Shown here: positions 10,561 to 20,894 of the stretch, one piece after another | Layout: each line of letters begins with the position of its first letter | Numbering within the stretch: position 1 is the first letter of the stretch | Origin: Mesostigma viride | Taxonomy: Eukaryota > Streptophyta > Mesostigmatophyceae > Mesostigmatales > Mesostigmataceae | Direction of reading: 5' to 3' | Assembly: GCA_009746045.1 (NCBI GenBank) | Contig: RPFO01000079.1 | Span: 1,273,285-1,318,284 of the forward strand | DNA length: 45,000 nt | Notes under the pieces: generated by a model | What the model was told of the DNA's origin: nothing | The model's input: only the letters and a program-made list of their open reading frames with translations | Database searches by the model: none | Made by a program: the position numbers and the translations under genes

Positions 10561-12640
10561 ACATGCCATGGATGAAAAACGCCAAGAAGAGTATATGGCC
10601 CCGCTGCCACCAAAAATCACCTGGTTGATCAACCAAGGGGATAGCCTGCACAGTGAGACACAAACACAGCAGACCCAGCAAAGCAAAATTCAGGTTGTAA
10701 GCGAGTGGAGATTACTTTTGACATGCTTGATGAAGAAATATATAACACACCTTCTATTGTCACACCTTCTATAAACAAATGGTTGATTGATCACCTTATA
10801 CACCACGTAAACATGCTACCAGACGCGCTCTTCAGTCCAGTCAAAATCCACGTGCAAAGCAAGTCAGCTTACGCAGAAAGCACCATGAATGTCAGCCAGT
10901 ACAGCAGTAAATGACGCCCCAAACCCGTGACCAGGCAAGCATCCAGAGGGGCTTTCACCGCCCAGTATATTCCAGAAAAAAGCATCACAGATCCTTGGGC
11001 AACGGACGTTCACACAGGACATGCGAAGGACCATGAAGATGGCGTCCTGCACGGCTAAGAAAATAAAACGCAGACCCTTGCTACGCTATGTCTTTGCTGC
11101 GACTAGGTGGATTCGGCGAAATGGAAAGAACGCAACCATGAAAATGCATCAGAAAGAGAGCAGGTACTACCCCGGTCATCGAAACAAACGCCTCACCATC
11201 GGCATCGCCGGTTACGTCCCGTGGCAAAAAATCCAGCGTTCTTTCCAATATGATGTGGCGACAGCAGAAGCTCGTTGGCCACACCCCAAGCCTTCCACGA
11301 ACAGCAAACTGATTTCACTAGGCACCCAATACGTAAAGCAGTTAAGCATGATACTACAATACCTAAATCTACAACGACATTCCATTTCCAGGTCGCCATA
11401 GCGACACGGACCTCTCCCACGCAGGTATCACTCCGTTGACGCACCTCCAGCTCAGAAAATTTCGCACTTGCTCTTCAAACATAAAATTTTGACGTATAAA
11501 ACCATGGCTGCGCATTCCCCATCCCAATTTTCTAGCCTACGTTGCCTGCCATCGCCAGCCAGCACAAGGAAAATTGCTCGCGCAGCACGTCACTTTGTTT
11601 TTCGCCCCGAGCATGCCGCACGCTTTGCCAATAATTCCCAGTTCCCACTGCTATTTCGCCCCACCCTGACTGAACGCCAGTTCGGCTCTGAACCTTCCAA
11701 CCGTCCTGCAAATTTGATCCATGCGTTCAGAAAATCGCATTCCATTCACGTTGTGGCCGTTATTCGAGCGCGTTATTCGAAACGGCGTGCACCGGTTGGT
11801 CCCCGTCCAAAGTGGTGCAACGGGAAACTGTGAAAAGTTTTAGTACAGATATCGGTTCGCCAGTAGCTTGTTTGACGCTTAAAAAAGTCAACGTGCCGTA
11901 ATTCCTGAGGCCGCGCGGATTGGCGAGACGCCCCACCTGCCCGCAAAAGTCTGAACATGTTCAGCGTTTCAGCACCCGTTCAGGAAACTCGAGAATCGAT
12001 CTCCAAGGTTTGGGGATTTTCTTTGTACTACGCCGATTGGCCATCTCGCTACGGTCCTGTACGTCGTCCGCTCCCGCGCTAGGGGGCGCGGGGGACGGCC
12101 CCACCTTCGGCCTACGGCCTCGGCCAAAGTTTTCGGGCTTCATAAATCGTAGTTACATTAGGGGACAAGATCGGGGGCTCCGCCCCCGAACCCCCGCTAC
12201 TTGGCAGATTCTGTGCCTCAACGGCTTTTTGTGCCTCAACGGCGAGTACCAGCACAGCCGTACACTCCCGCTCACACAGCCCGCCCACTAGCAAGACAGC
12301 CGAACCTGTACGGCCGGCCACAGCCTGTGATCCCCTGGATTACGCCTCGATTCCATGCAAACTCATGGTGCCGGACGGTTTGCTGGCCTATTTTGGGAAG
12401 CCGGTGGCTGAACCGAACCGCAACTAAACCTGTTATGTCAGTACGTCAGATCCGTCCGTCAGCTTTCTCGCTTTTTGCCAGCAACCGCCAAATACCCCTT
12501 GAATCGGTCCTCTCCTCGCCGTTTTCCCTGCCAATTTCCCTCGTCCGTTCCAAACGCCTAGGCCAATTTCAAGCTCAACTTGGCACGCATCGTTTTGGCT
12601 CGCTCCTACGCTGAGCTACTAAATGTATTAGACCGTTACT
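10561..12640. other. no gene recognised
   Basis: A 14-bp palindrome TGGTTGATCAACCA lies near 10622-10635. Open frames at 11021-11401 and 11468-11833 show no family features, and neither has clear splice or codon-use support. A GC hairpin CGGGGGC-TCC-GCCCCCG at 12172-12188 matches the one at 4789-4805. A doubled TGTGCCTCAACGGC lies near 12211-12243. Confidence 0.45.
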
Positions 12641-12669
12641 CAGCCGTTACGTATATTTCCTCTAATGCT

Positions 12670-13870
12670 GGCGAAATTGGCTGGAGGTTGTTTGGCTACT
12701 CGTCTTAGAAGAGTTTGGGCGCCGGACGCTACGCGGTGACAGGCCGCTAGAAAGCCTACGGACACGATTTGCTGAAAGATTTTGTGGAAACAAATTTTGC
12801 GTTCCGATTTTCGCGCTACTAGTGTACGGACAACGTTTGCCGGAAGAGTTTGCGGAAGAGTTTGCGCAGCCAAAAAGTAGTATAAAGGGCAACTGGTAAG
12901 CAGTGTTTTTTTTAAGGTTTTCGTTACTAGTGGCGCTAGGCCACTTGTGGCGTTTCGAACTATGAAAACTTCAGTTTACTCGGCCAATGTGTGGCTTTAA
13001 GCCAATTAAAATTGGGCTTGGCACGGCCACGTGTGGCGGGCTGGCTTTTTGGTGCAGCAAATGACCCTACCGGCAGCGGGGTCAGCGCGGCGCGGCGCCG
13101 TACTGGCATTCCAAGTTCAAAGTAGTTCAGAACAGTATGTTTAATTATCTTAAGTTCAAACTAGTAGAATTTATTAGAATCATTCACGCCTTAAGTTGGG
13201 TTCACGCCTGAAGTTGGGTTGACCAAAAACCTCGAACCCAACTTAAGGCGTGAATGCCTGTACACAAGGCGGGCGAGCGTCTCCGTCTCAGGCATCGGCG
13301 CCGGGCGTACTTGGTAAATTAACAACAACGATTACCACTACAGCCACTGCTTAACAAAACGATTACTGAAGTGCCGAAAGTCGAAACACATAGTCAATGC
13401 AATGCAGTACAGTACTGTATGGCTGGCGAGTGACTGGAACTGAGGCGCCAGCCGCCAGGCCGCCAGCCAGCTGAAGCCAGAAAATGCACACAAGCTGCAG
13501 TCTGCACAGTGCACTCTGGTCTCTGGCAGCGGGCCACTTGCCACTTGGCACTTGGCCGGGCTCTACGTACATGCACTATGCAGTCAGTAAGTCAGTCAGT
13601 CATAGTAATACTCATAGTAGTTCTAGTACTAGGGAGGCTTGTGGCGGAACGCCGGCCGGAAGACCGGCTGACACCGCCAATTGTGGCGTAGCCTGTACTA
13701 GAGTGAACTTCAGGCACGGCCACCCTGTGGCGAAACGAAACTACAAAGTAGAACAGCACGGCCAAATTGTGGCTTCTTGGGTGCCCTGTCCAAGTGGGTG
13801 GCACCGCCACATTTTGCCAAAAAAAGTGCCACACCGCCACATTTGGCGGTGTATCGCCACTAAAAAAAAC
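12670..13870. repeat. clusters of degenerate palindromes (GGCCA..TGTGGC type)
   Basis: From about 12930 onward variants of CGGCCANNTGTGGC recur about eight times (near 12940, 12980, 13022, 13674, 13715, 13758, 13801, 13834), each a short imperfect palindrome such as CCGCCAATTGTGGCG. The 12690-12895 part instead uses GAAGAGTTTGCG words shared with 6860-7265. Reading frames are not conserved across copies. Confidence 0.5.
13182..13255. repeat. stem-loop with perfect 21-bp arms
   Basis: Arms at 13182-13202 (starting ATTCACGCCTTAAG) and 13235-13255 are exact reverse complements around a 32-nt loop. The loop starts with a second, imperfect copy of the left arm (TTCACGCCTGAAGTTGGG). This could be a small foldback or a transcript hairpin; no terminator function is implied. 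Confidence 0.8.
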
Positions 13871-14528
13871 ACTGCTGGTAAGGCTATTTCCTATGCATGA
13901 CATGACTATTGACTTGGCAGCAGCGTTTCGATAAGTGGCGGATTTGAGTTGGCAGTTGGCATCTGGCAAACACTGAATCTGGTGAGTGGATCGAGAAGTT
14001 CGGGAGTTCGGGATTCGGGACCTCGCTCCTCGATCGATGAGTTCGGGTCTTCGGGACCTCCTCGCGTTCGTGGCCCTTGCCTCCACAAAAAAATTGCAGC
14101 TCACGCTCACGAGCTACGCTCGCGATCAACTGGACGTGGACGGTTTGTCCGTTTGGGAATTCCAAAGCATAATTGCTGCTTCCACTACCTAGGTAGTAGG
14201 TGATTAATGCCGAGCGTATCCTGATAGCCCAGAGTTCACTGAATTGTGCGCTGTCGAAACTTCGTTTGCTGTCCTCCGCCGCACTGGTACCGCTCAAGAG
14301 TCCCAAGGCTTCGCCATTAGCAAACCTAATTTTGAACTGTTTACCGGATTAGGAGTCTCGAGGCGTGTTTGCCTTGATTCAACTTGCTGCCGTGTAGCGG
14401 AACGACTTGAGCGGTTTTCACTCTGTAGCGTTGTGCAAGAGCAACAGCAGGCTCGGTCGGTAAACTGCGAGTACGATCGTCATCTCGGTGGCATAAGCCA
14501 GGCCTGTTGCTGAATCAATTTAGCAAAA

Positions 14529-15026
14529 ATGGGCGGTGGAGACGGCGAGGTACGCTCTTCTGGAAAATGTTCCGTCGATGTCACGTGATGTCGCCAAGTA
14601 TGCGAGTCTTGTCCGCTGATATCCCTTAAATTTGCTGACTTTTACATCCGTGAATTCCTGTCGCCGTCCTTGCAGCCCCCTGGCTTACCTCAACCGCGCA
14701 AGGTGATACACAGCTACATGGGGCAGTCATCTGGCCAAGGGTTCCAATCCCAGAGCATGGGGGGCAGCTTCCAGCAGGGGTCCACGGGAGACTATCAAAA
14801 CTGGAGCTACAGCAGCAGTAGTAGCTGCTGCCATTCGCATGGGGCATCTGCCAGCAGTCAGAGCCAAAGCGGGTCGGCGGGCTCGATCAGTGTGTCCACC
14901 ATGAACGGGGCGGTGTATGTAAACGGACAGCCTGTCTACCACGTCCCCGCGGGCCAGCCCTGCAGCACCTCTACCGTGGACGGCACGGTGTTTGTCAACG
15001 GTGTCAAAGTGTGGCCGCCTAGTTGA
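14529..15026 (+). CDS. small two-exon gene, unknown function (VNG-repeat, Ser/Gln-rich protein)
   Basis: Exon 1 is 14529-14549 (ATG to GAG, MGGGDGE) and exon 2 is 14676-15026, ending in TAG. The 126-nt intron begins GTACGC and ends CCTTGCAG, with a TGCTGAC branch-point candidate about 40 nt before the acceptor; both junctions are phase 0. The predicted protein is about 123 residues. It is rich in Ser, Gly and Gln, has a run of Ser then CCHSHG, and ends with two related motifs: NGAVYVNGQPVYHVP and DGTVFVNGVKVWPPS. No signal peptide or membrane segment is apparent. I do not recognise the family. Further 5' exons are possible, since the first exon is so short. The splice signals and the internal duplication are the main reasons to believe it. 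Confidence 0.55.
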
Positions 15027-15633
15027 GCCTCGTCCCTCCTCCATGACATATGGTACGATCTTGTTGGGTGAATTTTCCCATGCCGGCCTTCCAGGCTTCC
15101 ACAGGTTTAACCAAGATCTCCACCCATCTGTGGGGAATGGGCTAGGGATTGGGAGGGCGGGGGTGGGGATGGGGGAAGCATCTACCTTTTCAACATGCTT
15201 CTTCTCGATGCTCGGCATGCTGCCAGCCATGGGCAGCGTTGGCTATGTTGGCAACATGGCAACTCACTCCTCACCAAGTTGTCACACCCCCGGACGGGGT
15301 GTGAAGGTGTACAGTGTCATATATGGCAGATAATAGATACCACCGTATGCAAGCCACAAAACTGAGTGTTGGGGTGTCTAGTTTCTAGTCACCAGTGCCC
15401 AATGAGGAATCACACTGTAGCTACTAGTCCCTTAACCAGAGGCTGACCATGGTTAGGTACTGCTCGTTCCATTTACCAGCCGAGGCAGTACTACTCCATT
15501 GTATATACGTACGCCACCAGCGGGGTGCCTGCTTGATGTTAGCTTATTATGCATGGAATGTTGGCATCGTTCCTAAACTTATCAATTGTTTTTTCCCTTC
15601 AAATTCGTGCTCCCGTTGGGGATTCACTGAGCA
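15027..15633. other. 3' flank of the small gene, no gene seen
   Basis: It contains ATATGGTACGATC and a T-rich stretch before 15600. I see no obvious polyadenylation signal. It ends at the TTAA target of the piggyBac element. Confidence 0.4.
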
Positions 15634-15700
15634 TTAACCCGTGTTTTTTTACAACGCGATACATCGCGTTGTAGGGTTAGAACGCGATGTATCGCGTTGT
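15634..15700 (+). repeat. left TTAA and terminal/subterminal inverted repeats of the piggyBac element
   Basis: TTAA, then the CCCGTG terminal repeat, then two palindromic 20-22 bp boxes of the form AACGCGAT..ATCGCGTT. They are separated by 8 bp (AGGGTTAG). Confidence 0.9.
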
Positions 15701-18700
15701 AATCTGACAACTGCCACACCTATGAAACATGCGATTTTTGGTCTGAAACTTTCAAAATAGGTCAGAAACATCTCATAGAATTCAAGAAAAATCCTGGTAT
15801 TTTTGTTTTTTTTTTGTGACAGCTGTACACAGAAATGCACCACTGAAATTGGGTGTTTTTGCACGGTACCGCGCGAAGACGACGGCGATGGCGGCAACCT
15901 AATCTGGCCAGTTCCCGCCAGATTTCGTGGTCAGAGATGGTGTTCGACGTGAATGCTAGGGACAGGGGTTTGCTAGGACATACTTTACGAGTGCCCACGT
16001 CGTATTGGGGCGCTGGCTATGTCGCCAAAGCACAGAAGAAGTATAAAAACAGACAAGATGACAGGTGTCGTCAAGAAGCTGCTGGCCGGTAGGGGTAGAC
16101 AGCTAGTGGACTTGTGGAAGGTTTATTTCGCGGCTGACAGGAGCACGGAAAAGCTTACGGAATGGCAGGTCTTGCTGTGGTTAGAGACTGAGAATGAGCA
16201 GGAGCAGCGCAATGTGCAGCAGCGGATTCAGGCGATAGAAAATGAATGCGGCACAGGCGATGCCAGCGATGGTGATGACGGCGCCGGATCAGGTGGGGAT
16301 GGCGAGGAGGATGGTGATGAGGAGGATGGCGATGATGAGGATGGAGGTGGCGATGATGTCCAGGAGGAGGAGGAGGAGGAGGAGGAGGAGGAGGAGGGGG
16401 AGGAGGAGGAGCTGGAGGAGGAGGAGGAGGAGGACGTGCCGACACCTCCTTCCAGTGGCAAAAGGCGTCGTGGGCGCCCTCGCAAATCTGATGAGGAGCG
16501 AGCGAAGGTGGCCCGGCCTGCAATCACTGCACCCGACACGAGCGATGACGAGTCTAGTTCAAGGAAGACACCATGCCGGAGTATATGGGGATCCCGAGCT
16601 GCAGGCGGAGATGGACGAGGCGCCAGTGGCCAGCAATGCACGAGACTGGGTCGTCAAGACAGGCGATCAATGGGACGAGAAGGGCGCCGAGGAAGAGGGC
16701 GTGACCATCGACGTGCACCCCTGCAACCGGCCAGCCAAGGCGCAGCACCTGCCCCGGAATTATAAGGACATGGATGCCCTCTGGTGGTTTCATCTGATAT
16801 GGGAACGCGAGGAGTGGGACAAGATTGCAGAGGCGACCAACGCCTATATTGATTGCAAGCAGGGACCTGACAACGTAGGGGACATCACCGCCCATGAGGT
16901 GGGCGTGTTTTTCGCGCTCCTTGTTGCAAAGGCGTGCATTCCGCTGTCCAACGAGGGTGACTACTGGTCAGGGAAGACCCACGGTGCAGTCCAGTTTCCT
17001 GACTGGTCAGGCTTCATGCCCAAGGCGCGGTTCTACAAGATCAAGCACAACCTGCATTTCCGCCACCACGACGAGCGCCCTACCGACCACAGCTCTCGGG
17101 AGGGCAAGCTGTACTTTTGCGACCACCTGGAGGAGATGATGAACAACAACATCAAGCATTACTTCCTGCCGGGGTCTTCAGTCGCCATCGATGAGTCGGG
17201 GATTGCTATCCGCAACCAGATGTGCAGCATCCGGGTCTATGACCCCAGCAAGCCCCACTCCTACCACATTCGGATATGGAGGCTCTGCGACTTTGAGACC
17301 AAGATTCCCTACCACAGCCAGACCTTCGACAGGATCAAGGGAGAAGGCGGCATGCGGGCAATCGTCAAGACGCTGTCGGAGACGCTGCCCAGCCCAGGGG
17401 ATACTGAGATGGCGATCGACCGCCTCTACACAACTGTGGACACCATGGAGGACCTGCGTGAGATGGGGATCACTGCAGTGGGCACTGTCATGACGTGCCG
17501 GGCCAGGAAGTGTTAGGCTGTGAGCTGGCCAAGGTCAAGCAGCTCATGGGCAGCAGGCCCCCGCGGGGCAAGTGGGTGGCTGCCGTGCACAAGCCGACCG
17601 GGAAGGCCCTCACCATGTGGCAAGACCGCCAAGCTGTCACCATGTCAGGCATCCTCCCACGCAGCGTGACCATCAGCAGGAGGAAGCTGGGGAAGGGCGC
17701 ACGGGGGGGGCACGGGAGGAGGTGCCCTGCCCCGAGGCCATGCTGCGGTACAACCGCATCTACAAGTGTGTGGACCAGTTTGACTTCCTGCTGACGGGCA
17801 CGTGGGACATCGAGGGGCGGACCATCTTCCACAAGTGGTACTGCCGCTGGGCCTTGGGCCTCTTCTCCACGATCGTGCGCATGGCATACTGCCTGCAGAA
17901 GCTGGCTCTTGGCAAGGACGCCATGGACCACAAGGTGTTCATTCTGGCCTTCCACACGCAGCTGCTCAAGAACACATTTGACGGCACCCCCCGGCTTCGC
18001 GGCATGGCCGTTCCCAGCATCGGTAAGGGGCGTGCTGGGCGCCACTCCGGCACTCACGGGGTTGGCTCCCTGCTGCCCGACCTCAACCTGCCCACATCCC
18101 ACTCTGGCATGGTGTGCGTGGTGTGCCGGGTGCGGTCGATGAAGGCCTGCGCACTGGCCAACACAGACCCACCCAAGCACCGGGGGCGCGCAGTGACCCG
18201 CACCTGGTGCAAGGAGTGCGACCTGGCCATGTGCTCGCCAGACTGCTTCAACGACTTCCACAACCCACTCATCAAGCTCCCCTACATCGACACGGCCCCC
18301 GTGGCCAAGAAGCTCCTGGTGGGCGTGGTGCTCACCAGCACCAGGACGGGGGGCCGCAAGGAATACAAGAAGAAGGCGCAGTCCTAGGCGCTATGCGCTA
18401 GGCTACGGCACGCGTTGGGGATTAATTTATGGTGTCAGCATGCTTGTATTATACAGGGAGTGTGCACCCATCGTGTATTTCACGTGTATTATCATGTTGA
18501 CGCACCCTACTTGCAATATTGGTGCTTCCATGGCCTTATTAGGCCCCCCACCCCATGTGGCATGTTGTGATGTTAGCATGTGCTTCCTACTGCGTTGTAC
18601 TGCGTTGTAATTGTGATGCATAGGAAAAATAGCTGCAGTGGCCAAATGGGCCTGGCTTTTGTTTCACAGGCTCTACATATGTTGCACATAGCTCAGGCAA

Positions 18701-18982
18701 AAGGCCAGATTTTTTACTTTATTAATTTCTGAATAAACACGTCGCTTGTCACCTAGGGTCAAGAAATCGCGGTCATGACCAGACCCCCCTGTATTCATAG
18801 CACCGTATCTCTGTATGGAATAGGAATTTTGTAGGTCTGAGTAGCTCAAAACAAACTTTGATTTATGGGCTTTCAGGAAAGTATATACATGACCTTGAAA
18901 AAAAAATTTCCTTAGGTGCTATACGCGTTCTAAAAAAAGCTTACAACGCGATGTATCGCGTTCTAATTAAAAAAAACACGGG
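15638..18982 (+). mobile_element. piggyBac-type DNA transposon, complete ends, 3,345 bp
   Basis: The element is flanked on both sides by TTAA (15634-15637 and 18983-18986), the hallmark target duplication of piggyBac. Its ends are CCCGTGTTTTTTT at the left and the reverse complement AAAAAAAACACGGG at the right. Inside each end lie copies of a palindrome around CGCGATACATCGCG: two at the left (15651-15672 and 15681-15700) and one at the right (18943-18962). These are natural candidates for transposase binding sites. The internal transposase gene is on the + strand. Confidence 0.93.
16019..18387 (+). pseudogene. piggyBac-type DDD transposase, three frameshifts
   Basis: The frame opens at ATG 16019. 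In order: an N-terminal region; a Glu/Asp-rich stretch with a long E run (about 16330-16440); an AT-hook KRRRGRPRKSDEE (about 16460-16500); the dimerisation-type region with NYKDMDALWWFHLIWE (about 16757-16805); and the catalytic core. The first Asp is in VAIDESGIAIRN (about 17180-17215), the second in MAIDRLYTTVDT (about 17410-17445), the third in YNRIYKCVDQFD (about 17750-17785). A cysteine-rich C-terminal domain follows (CVVC, then WCKECDLAMCSPDCF, then FH, about 18112-18260), ending at 18387. Frame changes are needed near 16560, near 17500, and at a run of eight G at 17703-17710. All three catalytic Asp are kept. The breaks could be inactivating or, at the G run, an assembly error. Confidence 0.88.
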
Positions 18983-18986
18983 TTAA
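18943..18986 (-). repeat. right terminal/subterminal inverted repeats and TTAA of the piggyBac element
   Basis: One palindromic box at 18943-18962, an ATTAAAAAAAA spacer, CACGGG and TTAA. The end is the reverse complement of the left terminus. A degenerate half-box TACGCGTTCTA sits at about 18922-18932. Confidence 0.9.
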
Positions 18987-19297
18987 CCTTCACGATTGGC
19001 TTATACCAAAGCTGCCCCATCGAGCACGTCCAATTTAGCCATAATGGCAACAAGAAGGCTACACATTTCCATCGATCCATGAACATAGCCATCATCCGGA
19101 ACGACTCAAAAACGCTGATAAGAAAACGGCAGGCTCAAGCTACCATGGTCCGGCTTCTCCAGATATAGATCTGGCCTGCGCTGGTTGTCTCATTGATGTC
19201 CAATGCCTCATAGCTATGACTCAGATTTTTGGGGGCGTTGGAAGGCAAAAAGGTGGCTTTAATAACTACAGCAATGCCTGTATTTAAGCATTTTCTT
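18987..19297. other. spacer with copy B of the dispersed ~57-bp element
   Basis: 19139-19198 carries the dispersed element (CCATGGTCCGGCTTCTCC then TCTGGCCTGCGCTGG). No gene seen. Confidence 0.5.
19139..19198. repeat. dispersed ~57-bp element, copy B
   Basis: Similar to 38520-38577 (copy C) over the whole unit, including GCTACCATGGTCCGG at its start and GGTTGTCTC near its end. Confidence 0.65.
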
Positions 19298-19900
19298 AGA
19301 CCGGTAGGATTGTGTGTACCCATCCATCCATCCATCCATCCATCCATCCATCCATCCATCCATCCATCCATCCATCCATCCATCCATCCATCCATCCATC
19401 CATCCATCCATCCATCCATCCATCCATCCATCCATCCATCCATCCATCCATCCATCCATCCATCCATCCATCCATCCATCCATCCATCCATCCATCCATC
19501 CATCCATCCATCCATGATCCATCCATCCATCCATCCATCCATCCATCCATCCATCCATCCATCCATCCATCCATCCATCCATCCATCCATCCATCCATCC
19601 ATCCATCCATCCATCCATCCATCCATCCATCCATCCATCCATCCATCCATCCATCCATCCATCCATCCATCCATCCATCCATCCATCCATCCATCCATCC
19701 ATCCATCCATCCATATCCATCCATCCATCCATCCATCCATCCATCCATCCATCCATCCATCCATCCATCCATCCATCCATCCATCCATCCATCCATCCAT
19801 CCATCCATCCATCCATCCATCCATCCATCCATCCATCCATCCATCCATCCATCCATCCATCCATCCATTCATCCATCCATCCATCCATCCATCCATCCAT
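19298..19900. repeat. LINE 3' tag plus (CCAT)n array, about 145 copies
   Basis: The tag AGACCGGTAGGATTG (19298-19312) leads within a few bases into CCAT repeats running from about 19317 to 19900. There are only two phase slips (near 19515 and 19714) and one substitution (near 19869). I read this as the extreme 3' remnant of a LINE with an expanded tail. Confidence 0.9.
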
Positions 19901-20311
19901 CGTAGGGCACCTAGCTCGCACCAACCAAGTAGACACCTCACGTGGCCCCCCCGCAGGACTGCGACCTGAGCCCAGCCTGGCCGGCACCTCCTGACGTGGG
20001 CCGGGCCCAGTGATGTTAGACGCCGCAAGGCCCGCATCTTCAAAGAACAGCTAGTAGAGGACATGGGGGGGCTAGGCCTTTCCGTGATTTGGAAGAAGAT
20101 GATGGACAAGGCCAAGTGGGCCCAGGTCATAGAGGACAACGAGCCCCCCCCAGTGGGGAAGCGCCCGCGTGTGCAATCCCGTGGGAGGCACGCCAGACAG
20201 CTCCCGGCTAGGGCAGCGGCTGTCTAGATAGATGTTGTAGTTAGAATGCTGTTAGCTAGATGTAGTATGTAGCTGATGTAGATAGATTAGACCGGTAGGA
20301 CTGACATTTGC
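19901..20311 (+). mobile_element. 5'-truncated LINE copy (C-terminal end and 3' UTR)
   Basis: Starts abruptly at the end of the CCAT array and matches 1310-1712. It carries GGGCACCTAGCTCGCACCAA, then an open segment [20 protein letters not shown] and [20 protein letters not shown], ending with TAG at 20225-20227. The 3' tag AGACCGGTAGGACTG is at 20289-20303, followed by only about three CCAT units. 5' truncation is usual for target-primed LINE insertion. Confidence 0.85.
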
Positions 20312-20382
20312 ACCCATCCATCCATCGGGGTTAATGCTCCGTGACTCCCCAACGGGAGCACGAGTCTAATTAATTAATTAAT
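20312..20382 (+). repeat. LINE 3' hairpin module and AATT tail, second copy
   Basis: A few CCAT units, then GGGGTTAATGCTCCGTGACT, the hairpin core CTCCC-CAAC-GGGAG and a tail of AATT units. It is nearly identical to 1956-2015. Confidence 0.85.
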
Positions 20383-20730
20383 CCATCCATCCATCCATCC
20401 ATCCATCCATCCATCCATCCATCCATCCATCCATCCATCCATCCATCCATCCATCCATCCATCCATCCATCCATCCATCCATCCATCCATCCATCCATCC
20501 ATCCATCCATCCATCCATCCATCCATCCATCCATCCATCCATCCATCCATCCATCCATCCATCCATCCATCCATCCATCCATCCATCCATCCATCCATCC
20601 ATCCATCCATCCATCCATCCATCCATCCATCCATCCATCCATCCATCCATCCATCCATCCATCCATCCATCCATCCATCCATCCATCCATCCATCCATCC
20701 ATCCATCCATCCATCCATCCATCCATCCAT
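20383..20730. repeat. (CCAT)n array, about 87 copies
   Basis: An essentially perfect array immediately after the AATT tail. It creates false WMDG frames on the minus strand. Confidence 0.97.
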
Positions 20731-20894
20731 GCATCTGTGGATTCTTCTACGATCCACGAGCCACGAGGTAGCCATGGCTGTCGGAGCTCATAACTTTCAC
20801 GTTTGAGCACCGAATTTAGCCGTGAATATCACTATCGCTTCGTCTTTCTAAGACGCACATGCTGATATAATTTTCCGAATCTAAAACGCAATAT

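Noticed and set aside
8198-10686. Large His/Pro-rich (minus) and Trp/Gly/Cys-rich (plus) frames of up to 519 codons
   Set aside because: Both strands stay open because of the ~30-bp repeat; no start context, splice sites or non-repeat domain supports translation.
16330-16450. Frameshift product with a poly-Arg stretch as the true transposase N-terminus
   Set aside because: The alternative frame is compositional. The frame from 16019 gives an acidic region and a proper AT-hook before the conserved core.
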